DNA of 64,000 nt from Edaphochlamys debaryana. Taxonomy: Eukaryota > Chlorophyta > Chlorophyceae > Chlamydomonadales. Below the pieces are notes generated by a model that saw nothing but the letters and a program-made list of their open reading frames with translations, was not told where the DNA came from and did no database searches. A program made the translations under genes and the position numbers. The stretch is from positions 310,001 through 374,000 of the forward strand of contig JAEHOE010000075.1 in assembly GCA_016858145.1 (NCBI GenBank), in the 5' to 3' direction. Below are positions 45,009 through 54,892 of this stretch, piece by piece; within the stretch, counting starts at the first letter, position 1; each line of letters starts with the position of its first letter.

Positions 45009-48000
45009 GTGTTCACAAACTTGACGCGCTCCCCAGCCTCCCCCGCAAACGAGGTCCTAGAGCTTCAGCGTTCATCGCAAGTCGTCGACACCGGGGCTAT
45101 GGCGAGCGGGCTGAAGGCGTCGTCCTCAATTCCCGTGGTCACGCATGCCACTGACCAAGACCACCGCGATGGCGCGGAGACTCGACCGGGGCGCATCCGA
45201 CGACGGATGCCAAAGTGGACTCTTAACGAGGTGGGGGTAGCCACATCGCGCGCGTGGGTGCTCGGTCGGATGGATGGAGCGCGATTCGCCACATTCTTGA
45301 CGAGCGCTTTTTTGTCAATGCGCACACTGGGGCGCTCCCAGATCGATACATGGTGGCGAAGCTGCTGCTAAGCCTCTGCAGCATGCGGCTTGAGCGCGCC
45401 TGTCGGGGCACGCGCGCCCTGCCTCGCTCGCTCCAGCCTGCCCCCGCCGCCCCCTCCTCGGGGTCCTTGCACAAAAAGAACCTGAGAGTACATACCACAA
45501 TATAACCAGGTGTACCTAATGACTGTGCCCTCTTCGCAGGAGGAGCTGGTATGTCGGTACCACGCCCTCGGTTTTCGCTGGGCGGGCATCGCGGCCCACT
45601 TGCCAGGCCGCACAGCAGACGAGATCAAGGTGCATTTCAAGGGCTGAAGAACCGCGGACGTTCAGGGAATACGGTCCCTTCATACATACAGCCTCCCAAT
45701 ACGTCGTCCTCGCTTCGATCGGCGGCACTGGGGCCGCATCGCGACGGAATGCCCTGCCCTGCAATGAATATTGTTAATGCCCGACCTCAAAACCGAGGGG
45801 TGCGTAAGAATCGCGGGCTGTGACCCGACCGGCGTGCGTAATCGATTTATTTGCACGCCGCCCCCGCCCGCAGAACATCTTCAATAGCTCGATGAGGAGC
45901 CTCCAGGTGCGTTGAACGAATAGGAGGTGGCACCAAAAAGCTCACCTGAGCTCACCGGCGGGGCCGACGCCCCGCCGGTCCTGACGAGCGGCGTCCGGCG
46001 GACCGTCGTCCACACAACCATTGGCGGCTCGCTTTGTTCACCCCGCCGGCGAGCAGCCAGGCAACAGCCCGCCGTTTACGCACCCGAATGCGGCGCCAAC
46101 CTGCTAAACCTGCTGCCCGTGCTCCTACTTGGCCGTTATCCCGCCCTGACCGCCTGCCCGTGCTCACACTCGTCCCGTACTCGTACCGTACTCCAGACTC
46201 TTCCCACCCCCATGGGCACCCCCATTCGACTTCCATCCACGCCCTCACCCCCTGTCCCACCTGCCCCATGTGCCCCTTCCCCAGCCCAAGCGGCGCTTCC
46301 TGCTGCACGCCTACGCCCGGGCCTACGCGGCCGCGCTCCGCGACTGCGACAGCGACGACGGCGCCGGCGGCAGCTCGGACCGGGCCGACGCGGCCGCCGG
46401 GGCCGCCGGCGAGGACGATGCGAGCGCGCGCCGCAGGGCCTACGCCGCCGCCCTTGAGCAACACTGGGCCGCGCTGGGCCCGTGCGCAGACGCACTCATC
46501 GCCGCCGCCGCCGCCGCCAAGACCTCTGTAACCGCCGCCGCCGACACCGCCGCCGCCGCCATCTCAACAAGCTCTACCGCAGCGCCCGCGGTCGTCCCCT
46601 CGCCGCCAGCGCTCGGCGGCATCGGGGTGCAGCACGGGGCAGAGCGCACCAGCGGCGGCGCCGAGGGCTCGCCGCCGTCACCTACACCTTCTTCGGCGGG
46701 GCTCCCGGCGGCGGCGGCAGCGCGGTCCGCTTCCTTCGGCGGCGGCCTCACCCCGCGGCAGGGCTTCGGCGGCGGCGGCGGCGGCGTCGCGGCCTACCGC
46801 CGCTGCAGCAGCGACAACAGCGCCAGTGTGCCGCACGGAGCGGCCAGCACCGAGCGCGAGGGCGCCTCAGAGACGGGTGGGCGCGAGGCAGGGCTTGAGT
46901 GGCTAGCTAACCCGGGGTTGCAGTGGGAGGGGGCCGCCCCATGCCTACGAGCAGCGGCGGGCAGGCAAACAGCAGGCGCCTCGCAAGCCGAGCAAGCCGC
47001 ACGCATGCGTGCGTGGCAGACGCCCTACCTTGGTACTCAGCATGTTCGACTGCCTGCGACGGACCTTTCCGCTTTCCCACGCCTGTGTCACCCTCGCGTG
47101 CTCGTCCCACCGTCTTCCCCAGGCGCCGGGGACCTCGCCGCATGCTCGGAAGACGCCGCGGCCTGGCTGCCCGCGGCGCAGCCGCAGCGCCCGCAGCAGC
47201 CGTCCACCGTTTGCCGCAGCGAGCGAGCGCTCTCCTCCCGCCTCTCCCCGCCGCCGCACAGCGCTTTGGCGGCGGACCTGGGCCCAGCGCTGGAGGCCAG
47301 CGGCTGGGGAGGCCGGGAGGCGCAGGAGCAGGCGAGCCCTCGCGTGGCGGGCACCCGCCGCGCCCGCTCCCCACACCCACCCCAGACTGCCCACAGCGAC
47401 GAGCGGGGTCCGGGCCCACAGCAGGCCCCGTCAGCCGCGGAGCCCGCGGCCAAACGCAGCCGCCGCGGTGGGCACTGCACGCCCGGGCTGGTGCCTGCGT
47501 CGCTGCCCAAGGGCCGCGTCATGGCGCTGGGCCCCGCCCCCGGCCCCGGCCCCGCCCCCGCTCCCACCCCCGCCGCTTCGTCCATTCACGCGAAGACCCA
47601 GGCTACAGAGGCGGCCATGGCCGCGACGATGGCGGCGGCAGCGGCGGCGGCAGCGGCGATGGTGGCGGCGATGGCGGCGCAGCAGCAGCAGCAGAACCCC
47701 GTGCGGCCGTTGCCGGTCGTGGCGGCTGCGGCGCAGCACCCCACGCAGCCGTCGCCGCTGCCACCGCCGCCGCCGCCGCCCCAGCTGGAGCCGAGGGCTC
47801 CCGCAAGCCCCGGGCCCGAGCTGCCGCCAACCTGCCAGACCACCACAGGTGCCTGCTCCGTCACCAGCAGGCGGGCTGTGCCGGTGCCTCGGGGCGCGGT
47901 CTCTTGTGTGCCCGCGGCGCCGGCCCTGCCGCAGCCGCAGCCGCCGGTGCGGCCCATGGGCCCTTGCAACTGGTGGCCCACACATCAGGTATGTGTGCAC

Positions 48001-48770
48001 TCTGTAGGTGCAAGGGCGTTTCAAGTATTGCGAGGTTGAACCGGCGGTGCGGGCTGGGACCTGTCCCAATGCGACGGACTGCACGTGCGCGCGTGCTGAG
48101 GGGTCTGCCCGCCCTGCCCCCCGCACCATTGCAATCCGCGCAGGCGCCGCGTCCCGTGGCCATCCCGGGCCACAAGTATGGCTACCCGCCGTACGGCTAC
48201 AGCTACGGCCACGGCTACGGCCACGGCTACGGCCACGGCTACGGCCACGGCTACAGCTACAGCCGCAGCTATAGCTACAGCTACGGCCAAGGCTACAGCC
48301 GCAGCACGAGTGCGCCCCGGGGTCCCCTCTTCGCCCCGGGCCCCTGGCCCCAGCGGCCGGGCCCCGGCAGCCTCGCCATGGCTCCCCGCCCCGCCCCCTC
48401 CGCCCCCGTCCGCCCCGCCCCCACCGCCTGCCCCGCCCCTCCGGTCTGCCCCCCACCTCAGGGCTACCCGGCCCCCACAGCCTGCCCCGCCCCTACCGCC
48501 TGCTGCCCGGGGGCCTGGCCGGGCCCCCGGGACGAGGACCTGATGCTGGTGGAGGACCTGCAGGGGCTGGGGGGCGGGTGGCTGCTGGAGCCGGCGGGGG
48601 GCTCCGGAGCGGGCTGGGGACCGGCCCTCGGGCAGGCCCCCTCCCACTGGGCGGGACCGCACGCCAGTGCTGGGGCCGGAGGCGGCGCCGGGGGGGGCGC
48701 GGGAGATGCCACGGCTGAGCTCTACGCGGTGTGGTCAGAGCACGACTCCGCCGGCCTCGCAACGGTCTAA
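45009..48770 (+). CDS. Single-repeat MYB-like protein, Ala/Pro-rich
   Basis: Six exons splice in frame to 809 aa: 45009-45230, 45540-45629, 45874-45906, 46285-46876, 47123-47988 and 48144-48770 (stop TAA). Joining exons 1-3 gives one MYB repeat (~69-113): KWTLNE-EELVCRYHALGFRWAGIAAHLPGRTADEIK-NIFNSSMRS. It has the GRT..(D/E)IKN recognition-helix signature and Trp at the first two core positions, with Phe (NIF) at the third. Such repeats bind DNA, so a transcription or chromatin factor is likely (inference). The rest is low complexity: Ala/Gly-rich, 'KRSRRGG' as a possible nuclear signal, poly-Ala/Gln, poly-Pro, and a GYGH repeat near the C-terminus. Intron 46877-47122 is 246 bases, free of stops and a multiple of three, so it may be retained (+82 aa). 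ATG 45099 is a possible alternative start. Confidence 0.75.
48196..48262 (+). repeat. (GGCTACGGCCAC)n coding repeat
   Basis: Four near-perfect copies of a 12-base unit encoding Gly-Tyr-Gly-His, followed by Tyr-Ser repeats, in the last exon of the MYB-like gene. Tyr/Gly-rich tracts of this kind are common in phase-separating low-complexity domains (inference). Confidence 0.85.
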
Positions 48771-50652
48771 GCCGCAGCCCTTTGCCGCCTGAATGCTGAG
48801 TTTTACGCCCAGTCGCGCTCAGGGGCCTTAAGGGTCCAGGGAGAAGGAGAGGTGGGTGAGCGTGCAGTTGGGCGCTAAGTTGCTCTGGCGGCTCTAGGCG
48901 GATTGCAGGCTCGAGGCTCAAGGGAGAGCAGTGGGTTGCTTGCACGGCATGCAGCCACGCTGGAATGCACTGATAGGCTAGTGTGGAGGGCATTGCGCAT
49001 ACCATGTTATTGCCATGCCCCGATTTATCAATGAGCGGCGCTGGGGGAGTTTAGGTGGTTGGCGGTGGGGCGGGGTGGGGAACCAGAGAGCAACATGGAT
49101 CCGTGGCCGCAGCACGCGTCCAGCGGACCAGGCCCCAGTGGTGGAGAGTGTGTGCTGGGTACGTAGAGCACTCCTAGGCCGGGGTGTATCAAGGCACCCC
49201 TCACAGGCGCTGGTGGGTAGGATCGATCCCCAACGGAGTTTTGAGCCAGATGCGGTGACGTCCGCAACCGAGAAGGAGTGAGTGGTACGTGGGTTGGGCA
49301 TGTGTGATCACTTCAACAAGGTGTGTGTAGGGGGTGCGCGTGCGTGGTGGCTGGATGGGGCCGGGAGGAGCCGGGAGGCGGCATTAACACATGACTGCTG
49401 AGAGGTTGTCGGCCGGTCGGAATTCTCGTGAGCCTTGCAATCTATTGCAGGGCGCTGACGACGCGTCGTTCGCGTTCCTTGATCGTTAATAGTTGCCTCC
49501 TCGTAGCAAGCCAGGCTCAGGGCCTGGAGGAAGCCGTTCACGGCTGTCGTTGAGGGGTGGCAATCTGTGGGCGACGGAGCTCTGTCGGTTGGTTGCTATT
49601 GTGTTGTCTCTACCCTGTGGGGGCCCACGGGGCTCAGCCTGTACCTGCCTTCGGGCAGCCAACCTTGTCTAAACAAAGTGCAACTTCCAATCCTAAATGT
49701 GCTGCCCTGTAGACCTTTATCATTTTGCTCGGCCGTCATTGCTTCTTTAGAGCTGAGGGGATAACGCTGGGGTGGTGGCGGGGTGGTAGCGACATACATC
49801 AAATCCGTGAGTTTGCCCTGTGGGGGCATGGCGCGAAAGTGGCAGGAGTGAGGTGCCGGGGGCCTCGAGAGGAGGCGCGCTTTGGGGGCTGGCGTGGATG
49901 GGTGGGGCGGTGTGAGAGACAGGCAGAATGCGGCCTCCAGTGAGGCAAGGGCAGGACGGGCGCGCTTCCGTGACGTCTGAATGGAGGGGCGGAAGCGGTC
50001 GTCATAGGACGTGGCAGGGGGGCATGGCAGCAATGGCGGTGCGGTGCAGGGGGAGGTCTGGTGACGGAGATTGAGGTGTTACTGATGTGCACGTACAAAG
50101 CGCTTGCCCGGAACGAGTGGGGGCTAGCGGGGGGCTGGGAGGCACCGGCCTCGAGACAAGCCATGACCCGGCTGAGCGAGCGTTGTAGTCGAAGATAGGT
50201 CTGGCACAAGAGCAGTACTAGAACACGTAGGCGCACGGGGAGGCGCTCGGGTATGGGCGGCCGTGTGTTGCATGCACACCCGGCCGGCATTGGGGCCCCA
50301 GCGAGGACTTGCTTGGCCAGGGCTTCGGTCGAAAGCTTGATTGATTGCCTGCAAGGACTGCACACGTTGAAGGGGGTCTGGCTAATACGGTATGGGGTAC
50401 CGCTGCACCGCCAGTCGCCTTCTTGCTTCCAGGTAGAAACAGCCCCGCCGCCCAGTCACAGGCCCCCCGCTAGCTCGTCTGCAGCAGCGGCGGCATACCT
50501 CCCGCACCCAACCCGAAGCGCAATCCCGGCATCCTCTCAGCCCACGCCACTACAGCCTGCTTCCCCCTCCGCACACCCCTGGTGACTGGAGGCCCGGAGC
50601 CGCGCGTTCCCTCGTCACTTGCACAGCAGTTTGCTTGGAACCCCCGAGGGCC
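48771..50652. other. Convergent intergenic region MYB-like / F-box-like gene
   Basis: The 3' flanks of both genes. It contains repeat copy C at 49618-49671. No TGTAA was seen on either strand in positions fitting the two stops, so the 3' ends are not fixed. Only short featureless frames are present. Confidence 0.45.
49618..49671 (-). repeat. Twin-hairpin dispersed repeat, copy C (inverted)
   Basis: On the - strand this reads agacaagg-t-tggctgcccgaaggcagg, then ggctgagccccgtg, then C-rich. It matches copy B over both hairpins and the leading 'agacaagg'. It lies between the MYB-like and F-box-like genes. Confidence 0.65.
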
Positions 50653-52904
50653 TCACACCGCCCCGAACCCGCCGCCGCCCCCGTGCGCCCGCTCCGCCGC
50701 CTGCAGCCACGCCCGCAGCTCCGCCCCGCCCCGGCCCTCCCTCCGCCCCGCCGCCCTCTGCGCCGCCGCCCAGGCCACCGGGCAGCCCTCCGCCACCAAC
50801 CAGGCCAGAGCCGGCAGCGGAGCCTCCGCCGCAACGCACCGCACAAACAAGGAAGCCCGGCCGTCGCCTTCTGATGTGCCGCTGGGCCCGGGCGCCGGTG
50901 TGGCGGCTGGCTGGCCTGGCGATGAGGGCCCTGGCAGCGGCGGCGGCGGCGGCGGCGGCGGGCCCCAGGGGCAGCCCAGGCGCCGCAGCACCGCCAGGGT
51001 GGCCAGATCACCCTGCCTGGCGGCGCAGAGGTAGGGCTCGCCGTCGTGCTGTTGGGGAGAGGCATGGGGAAAGCAGGGACAGGGCAGCTCATGTGAGTGC
51101 TCTCAGCGCGGACGCCACATTCACACTGGGGTGGGGGCATGTGCACCCTCTCGCCATGCCAGTACCCCTGCCCGCCTCCCCCCTCCTGCCTCGGCACCCG
51201 CTCACCGGCAGCGGGCACCCAGCCTCCGCAAGAGACTCGAGCACCGCACCGCAGCCGCCCTCAGACGCAGCCGACCACAGCTCAGAGCTCAGCCCTTCTC
51301 CCGCCCCCGCCCGGGGTCCACCCTCGTCCGCTGCTGCCCGCACCCGCTCCTGCACCCACACCCACGTCTCCCACGACCCCGAGCGCGCGGCAGCCCGCAC
51401 CCCGCCCGGCGCCCGCACCAGCCCCTCCCCCAGCGCCTCCGCCGCCCAGCGCAACACGCCCAGCTGCCCCCGCGCCGCCGCGCCCTCCACCGCCTCAAGA
51501 GGGCTGGCCAGCAGGCCCCTGTCCAGGAGCACCCGCAGCACCCCCACGTGACCATCCAGGGCGGCCCACGTGCCATACGAGCGCCCCGGCTCCGCCCCCG
51601 CCCCCAGCGCCCACACCAGCGCCTCCACGTTATCGGCACCCGCAGCCGCCGAGGCAACGGCCGGGTCGTCCGCTGGGTACCCCCGCCCGCTCAGCCAGAC
51701 CAGGCGGGCCAGGGCGTCGGGGCGGCCGGCGGCGCGGCGGCAGGCGTGGCCCGTGCGTGCTGCGCCCCGGCCCTCCAGCCAGACCACCTTGTCTCGCCAG
51801 TCGGGCGTGGGGCTGGCGGCGGCGGAGGCCAGGACCTGGCTCAGCATGCTGCCCTGCAGCCCGCCGCCGGCTGCGGCCGGCTCAGGTGCGTGGCCACCGA
51901 GCGCGGGCCCGGGCCCGGCAGCTGGTACGGACGCGGGCCCGGTTACGGGTCCAGGCCCGGGTTCTGGGCCTGGCTCCTGCGGCAGCCATGCGGCCCACAG
52001 GCTCTGCAGGTCGGGCAGGGAGCAGCCCTCCGCCGCCGCCAGCAGCAGCGCCCCGGGGTCCACTCGGCCCGAGGTGGTGCCCACGAGCAGGGCAGCCAGG
52101 GGGCTGAGGGGCGGCGGGCCCGGGCCCGGGCCTGGGCCTGGGCTGGGCCCGGGCTGGCAGTCCAGCAGCTGCTGCATGAGGAGCAGGTGGCCCTCGAACG
52201 CCGCACCGTAGACCGCCTGGCGGGAAGCAGGGGCGGGGGCGGGATGGAACGGAATGGTGAACTTGCGTGAAGCTAGGCAGTCACCGCTTTGCCTCATCCG
52301 TGCACCTACCCTGCTACGCTCCTGGCTTCCCTGCTGTTCATTGCTTCCCCCCCGGCTGCCTTGCCTGCTCCGTCCATTCGGCACCATTGTCCAGGCACCA
52401 ATGCACCGCCTCGCCCTGCCCCGCCTGCGCAGCCGCCAGGAGCGCTGGCCGCAGCGGCAGCAGCGGTTGGTCGGCCGACAGCCAGCGGCAGGAGCCCAGC
52501 TGCCCCGCGACAGCCGCAGCGACCAGGGCTTCCGGGACCTGTGCGCAGCCCGCGACCTGAACCGCGAGCTGAAGATTTCCAACCATCCCGCTCGAGGCCA
52601 CCGGCGCGACCAGCTGGCGACGCTGCCGCTGTCCCAGTAAGCTACAGGCACCGATACGAGACCAGTGTGCCGCGAAAGCTCGGACTGGGCAGGGCTTCGA
52701 CAGCCGGACTGCGACATGCTCGCGGAACTGCTCCGACGCCGCCCTGTTCACCAGGCGTAGCTTGCACGCCACCTCATTGCCAGGCAGGGCCTCTGCTATG
52801 CGCGTAAGGATGTAAGGAGTCCATATGCGAGAGGCATCGTCGTCGCAACCACTTTCACCGCTCGCTGCCGCTGCCATCGAGCTACTTTGTGTTGGGAGAT
52901 GCAT
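50653..52904 (-). CDS. F-box-like / divergent ankyrin-repeat protein
   Basis: Three exons splice in phase 0 to 648 aa: 52904-52365, 52216-51206 and 51048-50653. The start is the first ATG in frame (MHLPTQSSSMAAAASGESG); a second ATG at 52877 is possible. Residues ~25-70 (IWTPYILTRIAEALPGNEVA, KLRLVNRAASEQFREHV) look like an F-box helix set. Divergent ankyrin units follow: 'VAAAVAGQLGSCRWL', 'AVYGAAFEGHLLLMQQLLD', 'AAARGQLGVLRWAAEALGEG', 'AARQGDLATLAVLRRLGCPWG'. GCP(W/L/V) at repeat ends (AGCPLP, EGCPVAW, LGCPWG) marks the ankyrin subfamily expanded in green algae. Pro-Gly runs separate the repeats. Inference: an adaptor, possibly for SCF ubiquitin ligases. The first intron (52364-52217) has a GC donor; using it restores 'NGAEWTEQ-AVYGAAFEG'. 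Confidence 0.7.
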
Positions 52905-54278
52905 TGGTGCCGGCACTGCTGGCCATGAGCAGTTTGCAGGGCAGGGCGCACGATGCCCATTGATCCCCTTAGGAATGACGCATTACAGGGTTGCGGCCAG
53001 CGGGCAGCAAGCTGCCGGCCCCGCACAAGGGGGAGAGAGTCAACTTCCCCCGACCCCAGGCGTACCCTAAGGGAATGTCCAACACCGAGGCAGCCACCTA
53101 CTCCAACCCATACAGCTACAGTCTCAGCCCGAGTGGCTACAGTCTCAGCCCGAGCTCCCCTTAGCCCCATGCGCGGGGGTTCCCTCACTTCCCTGACCCC
53201 GTTTCACTGGAGGTTCCCTTGCCTCGCTGCTGTCTACCTCACACGCCACCATGTCCAGATCAGACTGCAGTCAGCGCTCCCCCTGTGCGCTAATTTCCCA
53301 GCCTCCGTGCTGAGAGCTGGGAGAGAGCCCGCCGTGCTGAGAGCTGGGAGGGAGCGACAGCCTCTACAGGCTCATGGGGGTCGGAGCTGACGCTGGCTGC
53401 CTGTAACACCCACCAAGGCCCACCGGGGGCGACACAGGCCGCAAGCCGCCTCAGACCGCACGAGGCCTTCCATGCGCCTGAAAGGGGCCCTCTCCGGCTG
53501 CCACAGCCAACAACACACCGGCCCCTCGATGGCAACGTAACTGCTCACGTGTCAACGCGCGTCCCTGATCCAAGGTCCGGGTCAGGCCATGCGGTACGGC
53601 CCCGACTCCCGACTCTCGCGGCCACGCCTCGCATGGCCCCCCGCTGGTCCCTTGAACCCGCCCCAGGCCATTCTGAGATGCCCTGTACCTCCAAGCCCTC
53701 GACCAGGCCCGCACCTCATCACGGCCACTGGCCACCACCCCCTCTGCCGGAGCCTACCGTGCCATGCGTCCATCCAATGCCGTAGTTTGTGCGCACTGTC
53801 GCAGTGCCTGCTTCCCAAGAGCCACCCCAAGCCAGATGACCGTTGCCCCGCTCGCTCCGAGGGCAGCAGAGAAGCCAATGCTGGCTGCCCGGTCGCCCCC
53901 AACGTGTCTTAACCCCATCTCCGACACTGTGCCCTTCGATCCCTGCCCACTATCCCGAAATGCACCCCGCACGTGTCATGACAATGCTTTGTCGCGCTCC
54001 TCGCACCCGCTCCCCGGCTTGCTGCCCGCAGCAAGCCTCACTTGACGAGGGGCCGGTCGTGCTGGGGGAGTTGGGCAGGGTGGGGGGTCGGGGGAGGAGC
54101 GTCAAGCATGAGGACTGGCATGCGTCTCCTCACCCGCCCGGCCCTGCCCTGCCCGGCCCTGCTCAGCCGTGGCCTGGCCGCGCCCAGCACGCGTGTCAAC
54201 CCCCCCCCCCCTCACGCCGGGGCACCCCTAAGGGCACATGCTCCGCTCCACAGCATCACCCCTTGGCACGTATCCCCC
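52905..54278. other. Intergenic region with short tandem duplications
   Basis: Upstream of the F-box-like gene and downstream of the 134-aa gene, both on the - strand. It contains a 22-base direct repeat (53112-53155, GCTACAGTCTCAGCCCGAG twice) and a further direct repeat of CCGTGCTGAGAGCTGGGAG at 53306-53352. No gene was recognised. Confidence 0.5.
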
Positions 54279-54892
54279 CTACCCAACACGCTTGGCACTT
54301 GCCTTCGTGTCGGATGCGCACGACTGGCTGCGGAAGCGAGCCATCTCCTTCAGGTAGGCGGGCGTGTCCTTGTCGTCTGCAGAAGCACACACGGGGGCAG
54401 TTCCAGCGGGAGCGGGCTCCGGCGTTGAGGAGCAGGTCAATGAGAGGAACCTGCTATGAAGGCAAGCAGGCGTTGCGCGGAGAGCTGGCCCCAGCTCGGG
54501 CGTCGGGGAAAGTTCGCTGGCCCGCAAGACTCCTGTGCACAATTTGCGCTGGAGCAGTGATAAGGCGGAAGAGGCCCTGAAATACCTTCTTTCTTCGCCT
54601 TCTTGGGCACCCCAGAGGGGATGGACACCGGCGCTCCCCGCTTCTGGAGCGACTTGAGCAGCGAGTTGTTGGCCTTCACCACGACTGGCCGCTTGCCCTT
54701 CTGCGCATCGGCCTCCGCTTTCGCCTGCTCAATCCTATCCGCCAGCGGAATGTCTCTATAATAGCCCTGGCCAGCATCATCAAGCTTGAAGACGTATCCC
54801 TCCTTCGCGCCTCCAAACGTGGCAGCCGCGATAAACGGTTCGGGCGCGGGGGCTGAGGGCCCGGCCTCTCCCTGTTCACGCTCCTCAGGCAT
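54279..54892 (-). CDS. Small conserved-looking protein, function unknown
   Basis: Two exons (54892-54586, 54376-54279) join in phase 1 to give 134 aa, ending ASAKRVG (TAG). The N-terminal part has F-I-A-A-x-T-F-G-G-A-K-E-G-Y-V-F-K then GQGYYRD. The middle is basic (KGKRPVVVK, VPKKAKK), and the tail reads DDKDTPAYLKEMARFRSQSC. The GYVFK...G.GYY patch followed by a basic region and a P-x-Y-L-x-E-M tail resembles small uncharacterised eukaryotic proteins, but I cannot name the family. The frame match across the intron and the strong motif-like stretches support a real gene. Basic clusters suggest a nuclear location (inference). Confidence 0.65.

Noticed and set aside
45254..45505. Frame DGWSAIRHIL.. 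as a second MYB repeat
   Set aside because: It lies inside the intron, cannot be joined in frame to KWTLNE, and the exon pair 45230/45540 already gives a complete repeat.
51089..52717. 542-codon - strand open frame as one uninterrupted gene
   Set aside because: Its N-terminal part translates the intron and the wrong frame of the first exon; the spliced model with a GC donor gives the continuous ankyrin reading instead.
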